A stretch of 64,000 nucleotides of DNA from Verrucomicrobiales bacterium (GTDB lineage Bacteria; Verrucomicrobiota; Verrucomicrobiia; Verrucomicrobiales; DEV007), in NCBI GenBank assembly GCA_029213025.1, contig JARGOZ010000018.1, positions 1-64,000 of the forward strand, read 5' to 3'. A program made the position numbers and the translations under genes. The notes beneath the pieces are model-generated. The model searched no databases and was not told where the DNA came from. It was given only the letters and a program-made list of their open reading frames with translations. This document shows, one piece after another, positions 57,601 through 64,000 of this stretch. The first letter of the stretch is position 1, and the number at the start of each line of letters is the position of its first letter.

Positions 57601-60600
57601 TACCACCAGAAACGGAACAGACAGTGGTGCGGGTATCCGAATCGATAACGGCGGAAAAAAAGTCATCGTGAGCGACAGCATTATCTATGGAAATCGGCGC
57701 GACGTCGACAACGCCGGAGGTGTAGTGGAAGATATCGATAATAACATCGGCGCTGAACTGATATTTGAAGGAACCAATATCGTCGGCACAACGGCCGGAA
57801 CAATCAGTGGAGGTACGATTCTTCGTGACGACCCGACTCTCGACACCCTGGCGGACAATGGCGGCCCTGCAGTGGGAGCAACGCTAACCACTACAAGTGG
57901 AGCGGCGAGTGCTAATACTGATTCGCAGACCGCGATTATCCAAACCCATTCGTTTCAAGCAGGAAGTGCCGCCACCAACGCAGCCGCCAGCACGGCTTCT
58001 GCTACAGTAACGACTGATGCCAGAGGATTTGACCGTCCAGCCGGTGACACCAGCGACCTCGGTGCCTACGAGCGTTCGGTTCCAACTTTGAATGTGACTG
58101 CTACACCTACGTCCATTGCGGAGGGCGCCACAGTTACATTGAGCGGTGATATACTTTACGATTTATTTGGCTCAGATACAGTGTCAGAGGTCGTCCTGAC
58201 GGTTGACTGGGGAGACGGCACGGAAGGATACGTTGAGCACTTTCCCGAAACGACAGATTTTGCGGCGACGACTCCTGATATCAATCTCGATCATATCTAC
58301 GGGTATGGTACAGACGGGCAATTCACTTTAACTGTATCGCTCCAGGACGCAGTAAACGGCCCTGTAGTCTCTACGGCAACATTCACTGTAAACGTAACTG
58401 ATACCGAAATCACCGTGATGCTGAACGGCGAAGACCTCACTGCTTCGACTACCGAAGATGACACGGTGACCATTGATCCATTTGACACCACAGGCGGTAC
58501 GGCAACTCAAATTGGAGATCTCAGTATACCTTTCGGCGATTTGAATGCCACCGGCAACCGCATGGGTTGGTCGGTAGATGTTTCCGGTGATGTGGCGGTA
58601 ATCGGCGGGGAAGGCCGAGACGGGGAGGAAGAAGTCTGGGTGTACCGTCTCAATAGCGGGACGAGTGAATGGGAGCTGGAGCAACGCCTCAAAAACGACG
58701 ACATCACCCAATTTGACGACTTCGGCTATGCTGTCGCAGTCGTTGATGACGGCGTGAATGAACGCATTTTCGTCGGTGCTCAACTGGATGACACGGGAGG
58801 CAGCGATAAAGGTGCCGTTTACTACTACAGATTCAACGGCACTGACTGGGTCATGGAACAAAAGATCCAGGGCGCTACCGGACATGACAGTGGCGATTAC
58901 TTTGGTGCCTCATTAGCGGTGACTTCCGATGGACAATATCTTGCAGTTGGAGCTCCACGCGAAGACTCTGATTCACTGACGGATTCAGATGTGGGCGGCT
59001 CCAACGATTCGGGCGCCGTATTTCTATTCTCCTTCGATGGAGCGGACTATGTGCAGGAGGACAAGGTTAAAGCTCAACTCACAGCCGGAGTGATCGATAA
59101 TCAGGGAGGAGATCAATTTGGCCAATCCGTGGCTATCGATGGCACGACTCTTGTGGTGGGCTCAGAGCTTGAAGACATAGGCGGTTCAAATTCCGGAGCG
59201 GCATGGGTCTACATTCGAAATGCCGGGACATGGGATTTGGAGCAGAAGATCGACGGCGGAACCGGTATTGATGCGGATGATCGATTCGGATACCGAGTCG
59301 CGATCAGCGGCGACACCATTGCGATCGGAGCCCGTCTCGCCGACACAGGGGGTAGTAATACCGGACAGGTAAACATTTTCACCCGGACAGGCGGAGTCTG
59401 GACTGAAGCACAGGTCATCGGCGATGCCGACGACGGAACTATCTCAGACAGTGATACTTTCGGCACATCCGTATCCCTTGATGGTAACCGACTCATCATC
59501 GGGTCTCCGGCGGAAGATAATCCTACCAATAGCGGCGCAGCCTATATTTTTGACCGCGCTGATGCAAGCTCAGCCTTTACTCTGACCGGCATTCTCAATG
59601 CCGACGACGAGACCGCCAGGGATTCTTTCGGCTGGTCTGTCGCGGCAGATGGCGAGAACTTCGTCATTGGGGCACGCCAAGCCAACTTGACCTATGATAT
59701 CGATGCGATCAACCAGATCGAAATTCCCGATTACGGAGCTGCCTACATATTTTCCGGAACAGGGTCTCCGACCCAGGTGGGAACCCGCCTTGATGGAGAT
59801 TTCGCCAACATCACCCGCCTGACTCTTGAAACCGATTATGGACGGCGAGTTGCTATTGAGGGCGATTTCGCGATCGTCGGTCAACCCAAAGGAGCGAAAG
59901 ATCCAGCCAACGCTGACGAGCGGACCGGCCAGGCCCACGTTTTCCGAAAAAACAACAACGGCACACCCGGCAATGCTACCGATGATACGTGGGATCTTAT
60001 TGCAACGCTTGCTCCTCCGACAAACGCAGATGATAACGATGACTACTTTGGCTGGGGCGTAAATATATCCGCTGATGGTTCAGTCGCTGTGGTTACCGCC
60101 ATCTACGATGACAACCCCAGCAATTCGGGAGCCCTCTATGTATTTGAACAAAATGCCGATGGTGATTATGACTACCAGGGGCGGATTAAATTAACGGATG
60201 CAACCAGCAATGACAACCTGGGCCGTAAAGTCGACATCAGTTCCGACGGCAAAGTCATTATTACAGGTGTCCCGGGAGATGATGACGGAGGTAGCGGCTC
60301 CGGATCGGCAGTCATCTACGACGTCAGAGATACCGGGACTTATCCCAATGGATGGAGCAGTTTCTTCACCAGCGTCAATATTGCTTCAGATGGAGTGAAG
60401 CTGCTCCCCTCTCTCGATGTAACCAGCACGGCATCTGATCAGTTTGGCTATGCGGTAGCGATTGACGCCACCGGTAATAGAATCGTTGTCGGAGCCTGGG
60501 ATGATGACTATCCGACTGATGACAATTCAAACAACAACAGTCGAGATCGTGGTTCTGCCTACGTGTACGACTGGGACGGAAGCAACTGGGTAATGTCGCA

Positions 60601-63600
60601 GAAGATTTTTGCATCCAACAACGGTAAAGACGACCGCTTCGGTCGCGATGTCGATATCGATGGTGATGTCATAGTTGTCGGAGCCTATACAGAAGATTCC
60701 AGCAGCCCGGCTGGAAACAACAACAGCGTGGGCGATTCAGGAGCGGCCTATGTATTCGAACGGAATAATACCACAGGGCTCTTTGAAGAAGTCCAAATCC
60801 TAAAGGCGATTGACCGTTCGGGTAGTGATCAATTCGGAATCAATGTAGCTATAGATGGGAATGACATCGTAGTTGGAGCCTTTGTCGAAGACACAGGCGG
60901 CAATCAGGCGGGCTCCGCCTATGTATTCCGCAAAGACGCGTCTGCCGCCGCCGGTCAACAGTGGGTCACCACCGATGTATTGCGAAACCCAAATCAGAAC
61001 GGAGTAACTGTCGATCAATTCGGTCTCGCTGTTGATGTCAGCGATGGAATTGTCATAGTGGGTGCACCAAACGATTCATTCACTTTGCCTAACGGGGTGG
61101 AAGCAGTCAATTTCGGATCGGTATACTCGTATGCTTTGGATCCAGACAGTGATCCAACATCCGCAGCAAATAATCCCGGAATCGTGGATCAGGGTGCTCT
61201 TTTTGTGCCTGATGAAGCTGATCTCGCAACAGCCAACCGCATCGGTTACGCCGTTCATATCGATGGAAACCTCGCCATTGTTGGCAGCGAAGGACTGGGC
61301 CACCAGGAAGAAGTCTATATCTACCGGGACACCACCGGTAACGGCGACTGGGTTCTCGAGAGCACCCTGTTCAATCCGGCCGCACTAACCTCGGGAGTCG
61401 ATCAGGATCAAATCGATGATTTTGGACAGTCTGTATCCATTATTGACAGCGGAACTGTCGACGGAATTGGAGACAGAGCTTTTGTCGGTGCACGACTGGA
61501 AGACAACGGAGGAACGGATAAAGGACGGGTCTACTTCTATGAATTCGACGGAACCGACTGGGTATTGAAACAGCAAATTATCCAGGGTAATTCCGGGGAT
61601 GATTTTGGCTGGGCGATGGCAGCCGACGGTGATTTCCTCGCCGTGGCAGCCCGCCTCGAAGATGCAGACACTGATGACGCTGCCGACACCGGCGGGGCAA
61701 ATGACTCCGGAGCGGTTCTCACTTTCGTTTACAACAGCGGCACCGGTGAATATGATCTGGTTCAAAAAATCAAGCAAACCGATGAAACCGGAACCCTTGA
61801 TGTTTTTACCAGTGATCAGTTTGGCTCCTCTGTGGCGATTGACAATGGCACCCTTGTCATAGGTCAGGAGTTGGAGGATTATGACGTGATCGGTGGCACT
61901 AATGACACTGCCAGTAACTCCGGGGCCGCGTATGTCTGGGTCTGGAACGCGACCACATCGACCTTCGATTTCGAAGCTAAACTCAAATCGTCTGACAGCC
62001 AGGCTGATGACCGGTTCGGAGTCAAAGTGGACATCAGCGGTGATACAATTGTAGTGGGAGCCTCCCAGGAAGATACCGGCGGCTCCAATACCGGTTCGGC
62101 CTATGTTTTCACCCGCACCACCGGTGTATGGACCGAAAGCCAGAAACTCGGTGATGCAGATGCCGCCAGGATTTCCGACGATGACCGCTTCGGGCATTCC
62201 GTAGCTATCGACGGCAACAGAATTTTAATTAGCGGCCGCCTTGATGATACGTCAGGCAGCAACTCCGGCCGGGTATGGGTATTTGAGCGGGCGGACTCCG
62301 ATCTGGCTACGCCTTTTGTCATAGCCGATATAAATGGTATAGCCGCTTCGGGCACGGAGGCACGGGATGAATTCGGCTACCATATCGCGATGGATGGAGA
62401 TAGATATCTAATCGGTGCCCGCCGCGCAAACGTCACGCTCACGATTGATGATGCGACGAAGGAAACGATCAACATTTCCGATTGGGGAGCAGCCTATGTA
62501 TTCGAAGCAGGAAGCGGTGGTGCCGTAACCGAGCAACACAAGTTTGATGGCGATATTCAGAATAAAACGGAAATCGGATCAACATCTGAATACGGACGCC
62601 GGGTAGTTATCAGTGGCGACTACGCAGTAGTGGGAGCTCCACGCGGAGGAAAAGGACCTAACACAGGTGATGAACGCACTGGTCGCGCCTATGTCTACCA
62701 TCGGGAAGATATGGGTACCAACGATACCTCTGACGATCAGTGGACGCTTGTCTCTGAGGTAGCTCCTCCCACCACCGATGATGACTTTGATGATTACTTT
62801 GGACAGGGAATCGACATTTCCGAGGACGGAAAGGTTCTCGCTGTGGGAGCCTACAATCACGAAGGGGCCGGTGGCGGCACGGATCGCGGAGCGGTCTACA
62901 TCTATGAACTGAACGCAACCGGGGATGGATACGATTTACAGGGTCGTATTCGACCTTCAACCATTGCAGGCAACAATACAAACGACCTCGAATTCGGTCG
63001 AAGCGTGACGTTAAACGAAGACGGCAGCGTGCTCGCTGTAGGCCGGTGGCTCGATGACAACGAAGGAGTCGCCACTAATGTCGGCGCGATTTTCCTCTAC
63101 GATGTTACCAGCCAGGCCGGAGCCACTTCCTCCGCAAAATGGGATACATTCCTGCAGGCCAACGGAACTGTCCAAAATGGAATCGACTACAGCGTAAATG
63201 ACGACGGCATCCATATCGTCGGTGATACGGCTGATGATCGTTTTGGCCGCAGCCTGGCGCTAAGCGGTACCACCCTCGTAGTAGGTGCCTACAATAACGA
63301 TACCGGCGGCAGCAACAGGGGCATGGCTTACGTCTTCGATCAGGATAGCGGTGGAGCCGGAAGCTGGGGACTTACTCAGGCTTTCCAGGCTTCAGATGCC
63401 GGCAATTCCGATCAGTTTGGTATCGATGTTGATATCGATGGAGACAAAATCATTGTGGGCGCACAGGGGCAGGATGCCAGCTATTCCGGCAGCACCGATA
63501 ATTCCCTCGGCGATTCCGGCGCGGCCTATATATTCACCCGGAGCGGAGCTGCTGGAACTGCGACCTGGACGGAAACGCAAATACTCAAAGCAAGCGTTCC

Positions 63601-64000
63601 CGGTGGTGGAGATCAATTCGGATTCTCCGTTGGAATTGACGGTGACATTGCCGTTGTGGGTGCCTACCTAAACGACAGCGCCTCGACAAATGCCGGAGCC
63701 GCCTACGTTTATCAAAATGATGCTGGAACCTGGAGTGAAATCAGTACGCTGCTTTCGCCGAACGGCGATACCAACGACAACTTCGGCCGGGCTGTTGATG
63801 TAGGAAACGGTTCCGTCATCGTGGGTGCACCGAGAGCTGACCGTACTCTCGCAGGCGGAATCGTGAACAAGGAATTTGGCGCGGCTTATACCTACCAGGT
63901 GGTTCCGGTTTCAACTGCAGGCAATACATTGACAATTGCTTCGGTCGATGATCCAAACACCCATCTGACTACCGGAAGCATAACGACAGACGGGTCTACG
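48674..64000 (+). CDS. Giant modular surface protein (LEPR-XLL-like, metalloprotease-like, beta-helix, FG-GAP), 3' end beyond window
   Basis: A single open frame runs 15,327 bp (5109 codons) to the window edge without a stop. Residues 1-60 hold a basic start and LESRILYSGAPAPAEVP, a variant of the LEPR-XLL motif of giant PVC surface proteins. HEMGHVLGMED at 199-209 fits a zinc-protease HExxHxxGxxD motif, followed by GFEEGVRKLP as in related giant proteins. A first beta-helix follows SLRDAINQA (about 270-1500), with dozens of GGGFYN-like turns, and ends in a DIGAFEVD closing motif near 1695. A PKD-like linker and LREAINMANAS lead to a second beta-helix (about 1910-3130, closing SDLGAYERS). A VDWGDGTEG PKD-like domain then leads to 28 FG-GAP units. 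No classical signal peptide is visible. Likely a secreted adhesin or cell-surface protein; a C-terminal anchor or sorting domain would lie outside. Confidence 0.92.
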   Translation, partial: MKKRSLLDKILPQNKSEKEDTQREYIAEQLESRILYSGAPAPAEVPVQEVVQDSSGESPGFEGVESFTGPDHPVIADQSASETLNEIVTLTSLDNLSADEIDYLANAAVERWKAADLSAEQLEALEAIEISILDIEGLAIAETNGYDIELDLNANGSGWFIDSTPFLDEEFDYAESSTVFRDTDGDAQHGIDLLTVMMHEMGHVLGMEDIYESAQEHNLLYGGFEEGVRKLPVAGQADGAAAGSQSDAHASITVTNLLDDDGASGTPSLRDAINQAVSGETITLVDGQYVISKVSTSENGNLDGDFDINNKNITIVGAGKWDSTLMTGTLIDAQQIDRVFHILGTSNVTLQDMTITGGLVTEGNGGGILHEGGTLMLENVAIDSNEVQDTVDNNTNALGGGLYNNNRTLIATNTDFTNNKATRNGGNETAGGGGLFSSGGSADVTITGGTISGNTARDGGGLYIWSQGATATLDGVTITANRGDNTGGGFRFHDGATIDFVNGATITDNTAHNSGGGGYISAAATVNMNDGSAITITGNKVADAAGTTIRGSGGGFYVHEGSQLSIDNATIQGNTADEGGGFYIIRRDSTIDISNSTISENFAEVRGGGFRSAQEGTIVNMTNTVISENTAETEHGGGFYNVGDVKLTGVTISANHAGIGTGDRGGGFYNTLGNVTIIGDSKIIDNSATEHGGGFWNRNGTVTITGTDTEKIEIQGNKVGVSNAGTILGNAGNGAGFWSSDASTSKLTHVDLIGNISSENGSGVLNGVGAGAYITSASQVELTDVTIDGHTANEGGAFYISDPHSKLTGTRVSLDDNTARTRGGAFRVAQTFATVELTNSTINNNIAQNEHGGGFYNNGTVSLTNTSVDNNQALDLVTTGINLDGTDGILYRRASYGGGFYNGGGSVSLLGSSTVKDNDTYGHGAGFYTSGGTVTAAGTVISGNEILRDLAVAASTADGDTIRHGAGFASFGDGNVNLTDVTISGNKTGIDTGDILRGSGGGFYNQDGSTVNISGDSQIIGNHAQEGGAFYNTSTGSTVEITGTTGNAIEIGTQTDPNVARVRGGGFRSTGNTNVNLSYVDISFNTAEGERGGGIYADGAHIVGDNVSITNNAAIDTGGSREGGGLFLSGNGLTELTDSTISDNSTNHHGGGFYLESGQIDLAATTISGNFTNNSGAGYFVTGNGIVNLTDSSVTNNIAHDHGGGFYSASDSKITATRSNIDGNLAGHSNATTRDESGTSGIGGVALGDDLRGGGFWASERANITLIDSALTNNEAARYGGGGNLENEATLTLLGSTVSGNVGDQHGGGFRIASNAHLYATNSTISGNYAGFVRAENSGVVKANYDGRYGGGIWVQSSGNQVILNHTTVTNNFGTSGGAAGGAGIYRSAGFIQAENSIIYGNIADADLDAASQDASDMRGAITLIGANVLGTHNNGTVTLAEDAFRITADPGLAALADNGGVATPGGNVQTHAITGSSVAADAAVNSRVSTDQLGNGRLPGASAATTSVLSDINGADLLTDTTNVTMGTARTTTVDGTSLDFNAGSATNETLFDVAVAQAGTLAAGDLITVTVTLDYTRPSGDHDPAFILTDGSTNLTISTSDNAPGTVSGNGTLFTGTHPANGAASQIVLTYTFSDAGNRLGAAEGGKSGSNSGTASLNAANGLTWRMRGGNAGELFQVDKVSVSYDVISGTSDIGAFEVDPVTDTLTLDTITIPQNAIVTDGASSATVELSAAATSTGAGPLNYDWTATAPDGSDLAVTGNGTSAASFAYGPSADNPVGFVDVSLTVTDATTGQLVTSEVHQVRFVDPNVTPATFTAGTIEVDTLGDENDGVRLDYNTETADFNVGQILTGATTGTQATIISVTDNGADGTLVLEMIPNTGTGNFASGEAITDDGTTPGAALAASTLYDITLREAINMANASGAGNFEITFNAGVTDASSIQSSLTYRELNYDSQNGTDFIVGEIITGASDGTQATIIDIIGDSGGSDTTGRLVLEIIGGTGDGDFNNNESISAPSGSTALANGSLFQSYNSGYDYDITKSNGMLVINGNGPAYTIIDGNGVDRVFDIRPDASVIFKDLTIQGGATTLTDGNSEHGGGVKNEGGIGIFQGVTISNNSAAAGSNAGQGGAIYTTSSGRSNGLILMTDSLIENNSSESNGGGIYMAGTNVGESLLYLKDTVIRGNTAASAGGNLDDRRGGGFYITDDGNKIVFDNVTVSDNLTNGRHRNDGGGGAFTGADHTIEVTGGSFIRNKAGQDTNGSDSDGGGFWSGATRSQFTFDGTEIGGALDGSGNVDLGNTSEDDGGGFYLEGRFNTYDFVDVKIEGNRSYDGGGGFFVANDSETLHFVQTATGNSYIKDNYSETEHGGGFRNDGVVHINTTDSKGNASVGVFTISGNQARTNGTLLLPDGTGSTNADRIGGGFYATSNSETNLQDVVLENNIANRRGGAFYAAGGSVVNITSTSASTSGDDSSFVSKIQNNHTVDLNDGDGGGFYVSGANTRVNLTDVLVDSNTASDDGGGFLSQSNNSHTSLTRVDLTNNVALDNGGGFYNESQSSRVSLDTVQIDTNRSTTLHGGGFRNNGIVEGKLVTITNNSANNTTDGLENTILTNNQDRIGGGFYNYQGTVTLEDAIIEDNRAYSRGAGIFNQSGGIVIITSNTIRSSISNNLIDQNSDQNNQQWRNFGSGAAIFQESAGSMFDLTGVDIVGNMAKDDGGGIFMTSDGSSGSLTDVLIQSNQAGDEGGGIYIASGGITLTLSHVAIIGNMSETIVGALRPDDQSLTLGDSGHGGGISNRGVIIGDNVTISGNKSGVSDVAAGNDSNNVGGGIYSTGTSARVQLTNAAITDNEAYGRGGGVYNAEGILELTDFVVSGNSADQGTSESQGRAGGIWNSGNGDVTLTGGLVSDNKSFGHSGGIHNQDTGSTLTISNVTLTGNTAGYDVNAGAFVDNRVAGALWALSGGAANVTLTHSTVTNNHTTRNGTDSGAGIRIDNGGKKVIVSDSIIYGNRRDVDNAGGVVEDIDNNIGAELIFEGTNIVGTTAGTISGGTILRDDPTLDTLADNGGPAVGATLTTTSGAASANTDSQTAIIQTHSFQAGSAATNAAASTASATVTTDARGFDRPAGDTSDLGAYERSVPTLNVTATPTSIAEGATVTLSGDILYDLFGSDTVSEVVLTVDWGDGTEGYVEHFPETTDFAATTPDINLDHIYGYGTDGQFTLTVSLQDAVNGPVVSTATFTVNVTDTEITVMLNGEDLTASTTEDDTVTIDPFDTTGGTATQIGDLSIPFGDLNATGNRMGWSVDVSGDVAVIGGEGRDGEEEVWVYRLNSGTSEWELEQRLKNDDITQFDDFGYAVAVVDDGVNERIFVGAQLDDTGGSDKGAVYYYRFNGTDWVMEQKIQGATGHDSGDYFGASLAVTSDGQYLAVGAPREDSDSLTDSDVGGSNDSGAVFLFSFDGADYVQEDKVKAQLTAGVIDNQGGDQFGQSVAIDGTTLVVGSELEDIGGSNSGAAWVYIRNAGTWDLEQKIDGGTGIDADDRFGYRVAISGDTIAIGARLADTGGSNTGQVNIFTRTGGVWTEAQVIGDADDGTISDSDTFGTSVSLDGNRLIIGSPAEDNPTNSGAAYIFDRADASSAFTLTGILNADDETARDSFGWSVAADGENFVIGARQANLTYDIDAINQIEIPDYGAAYIFSGTGSPTQVGTRLDGDFANITRLTLETDYGRRVAIEGDFAIVGQPKGAKDPANADERTGQAHVFRKNNNGTPGNATDDTWDLIATLAPPTNADDNDDYFGWGVNISADGSVAVVTAIYDDNPSNSGALYVFEQNADGDYDYQGRIKLTDATSNDNLGRKVDISSDGKVIITGVPGDDDGGSGSGSAVIYDVRDTGTYPNGWSSFFTSVNIASDGVKLLPSLDVTSTASDQFGYAVAIDATGNRIVVGAWDDDYPTDDNSNNNSRDRGSAYVYDWDGSNWVMSQKIFASNNGKDDRFGRDVDIDGDVIVVGAYTEDSSSPAGNNNSVGDSGAAYVFERNNTTGLFEEVQILKAIDRSGSDQFGINVAIDGNDIVVGAFVEDTGGNQAGSAYVFRKDASAAAGQQWVTTDVLRNPNQNGVTVDQFGLAVDVSDGIVIVGAPNDSFTLPNGVEAVNFGSVYSYALDPDSDPTSAANNPGIVDQGALFVPDEADLATANRIGYAVHIDGNLAIVGSEGLGHQEEVYIYRDTTGNGDWVLESTLFNPAALTSGVDQDQIDDFGQSVSIIDSGTVDGIGDRAFVGARLEDNGGTDKGRVYFYEFDGTDWVLKQQIIQGNSGDDFGWAMAADGDFLAVAARLEDADTDDAADTGGANDSGAVLTFVYNSGTGEYDLVQKIKQTDETGTLDVFTSDQFGSSVAIDNGTLVIGQELEDYDVIGGTNDTASNSGAAYVWVWNATTSTFDFEAKLKSSDSQADDRFGVKVDISGDTIVVGASQEDTGGSNTGSAYVFTRTTGVWTESQKLGDADAARISDDDRFGHSVAIDGNRILISGRLDDTSGSNSGRVWVFERADSDLATPFVIADINGIAASGTEARDEFGYHIAMDGDRYLIGARRANVTLTIDDATKETINISDWGAAYVFEAGSGGAVTEQHKFDGDIQNKTEIGSTSEYGRRVVISGDYAVVGAPRGGKGPNTGDERTGRAYVYHREDMGTNDTSDDQWTLVSEVAPPTTDDDFDDYFGQGIDISEDGKVLAVGAYNHEGAGGGTDRGAVYIYELNATGDGYDLQGRIRPSTIAGNNTNDLEFGRSVTLNEDGSVLAVGRWLDDNEGVATNVGAIFLYDVTSQAGATSSAKWDTFLQANGTVQNGIDYSVNDDGIHIVGDTADDRFGRSLALSGTTLVVGAYNNDTGGSNRGMAYVFDQDSGGAGSWGLTQAFQASDAGNSDQFGIDVDIDGDKIIVGAQGQDASYSGSTDNSLGDSGAAYIFTRSGAAGTATWTETQILKASVPGGGDQFGFSVGIDGDIAVVGAYLNDSASTNAGAAYVYQNDAGTWSEISTLLSPNGDTNDNFGRAVDVGNGSVIVGAPRADRTLAGGIVNKEFGAAYTYQVVPVSTAGNTLTIASVDDPNTHLTTGSITTDGST
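49427..53175 (+). repeat. First beta-helix repeat region of the giant gene
   Basis: The encoded stretch (residues about 252-1500) is made of short units built around GGGF/Y (for example GGGLYN, GGGFRF, GGGFYN) followed by a Val/Leu-rich strand (VTLTDVTIS-like) and an Asn-rich turn (NNTA-like). Unit lengths are mostly 20-45 residues. This is the pectate-lyase-like right-handed beta-helix pattern seen in choice-of-anchor Q-type surface proteins, opened by an SLRDAI motif. Confidence 0.8.
54403..58068 (+). repeat. Second beta-helix repeat region of the giant gene
   Basis: The encoded stretch (residues about 1911-3132) repeats the layout of the first helix: an opening LREAI motif, then GGGFY/GGGI-type units with Asn-rich turns, then a closing SDLGAYE motif. 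The two regions share their architecture but not long identical DNA, which suggests an old duplication. Confidence 0.78.
58507..61178 (+). repeat. FG-GAP block, copy 1 (14 units)
   Basis: Fourteen FG-GAP units of about 55-65 residues each follow the pattern DxFGxxVAIDGDxxVVGAxxxDxGGSNSGAAYVF. Marker variants, in order, include the EEEVWVYR unit, the VNERIFVGAQLDD unit, a long DSDSLTDSDVGGSNDSG insert, an IDAINQIEIPDYGAAY insert and a DERTGQAHVF unit. The same order returns in copy 2. Confidence 0.8.
61179..63900 (+). repeat. FG-GAP block, copy 2 (14 units)
   Basis: Fourteen FG-GAP units parallel copy 1 one by one: QEEVYIYR for EEEVWVYR, IGDRAFVGARLED for VNERIFVGAQLDD, a DTDDAADTGGANDSG insert, a DDATKETINISDWGAAY insert, and DERTGRAYVY. 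The last unit (ADRTLAGGIVNKEFGAAY) matches the last unit of copy 1 (NDSFTLPNGVEAVNFGSVY). The copies are clearly diverged in sequence. Confidence 0.78.

Noticed and set aside
61385-62197. 270-codon minus-strand frame inside the giant gene
   Set aside because: It is the shadow of the FG-GAP repeats, with repeated antisense patterns and no recognisable domain.

Overview
The window reads as a chromosomal piece of a Verrucomicrobiota-like (PVC group) bacterium. This is inferred from the mix of families: HPr kinase and HPr, a DUF1080 (3-keto-disaccharide hydrolase-like) protein, an SLA1-homology (SHD1-like) secreted protein, a CRTAC1/UnbV FG-GAP protein, and a giant LEPR-XLL-like surface protein. 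All are typical of Verrucomicrobia and Planctomycetes. Class or order cannot be fixed by eye. No rRNA, tRNA, CRISPR array, phage or transposase gene was recognised.

Layout. 1-5.2 kb: a truncated CocE-type hydrolase, a small Pro/Glu-rich secreted protein, an aroD-hprK-ptsH unit and a Wza-like export lipoprotein. 5.3-12.5 kb: an HtrA-like protease with a tandem paralogue that has lost its catalytic triad, then an osmoregulated periplasmic glucan operon (opgG, an unknown membrane-anchored protein, opgH). 12.7-20.6 kb: a PLD-VTT fusion with an EEP-family enzyme, a dolichol/phytol-kinase-like membrane protein, and a PhnD-like lipoprotein paired with a double-receiver hybrid kinase. 21-29 kb: a DUF1080-esterase fusion, then a five-gene minus-strand operon (GH13 enzyme, SbnA-like PLP enzyme, FAD/NAD(P) protein, Y4yA-like PLP decarboxylase, HAD phosphatase). 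29-36 kb: small membrane genes and a complete bacteriophytochrome operon (heme oxygenase, phytochrome kinase, Rcp1-like regulator, receiver-kinase). 36-48 kb: an Hsp90-family ATPase with a TPR-like partner, secreted hydrolase and unknown proteins, a formylglycine-generating-enzyme-like protein, a pyrimidine nucleoside phosphorylase, aroE, an SHD1 protein and a CRTAC1/UnbV protein. 48.7-64 kb: a single uninterrupted reading frame of at least 5109 codons for a giant modular surface protein that runs off the window.

Most notable. (1) The CRTAC1/UnbV gene (45986-48370) has an in-frame TGA at 47747 inside a conserved-looking stretch. It is followed at 13 nt by a perfect 7-bp hairpin with a 6-nt loop, which fits a bacterial SECIS element, so this may be a selenoprotein. 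(2) A dispersed intergenic repeat with core AACAGGGTACAGT occurs at four loci, in exact 22-bp register at three of them, with changing 9-bp spacers. (3) The five-gene PLP/FAD operon looks like a siderophore-type diaminopropionate module without a visible synthetase. (4) The giant protein carries 28 FG-GAP units arranged as two diverged copies of a 14-unit block.
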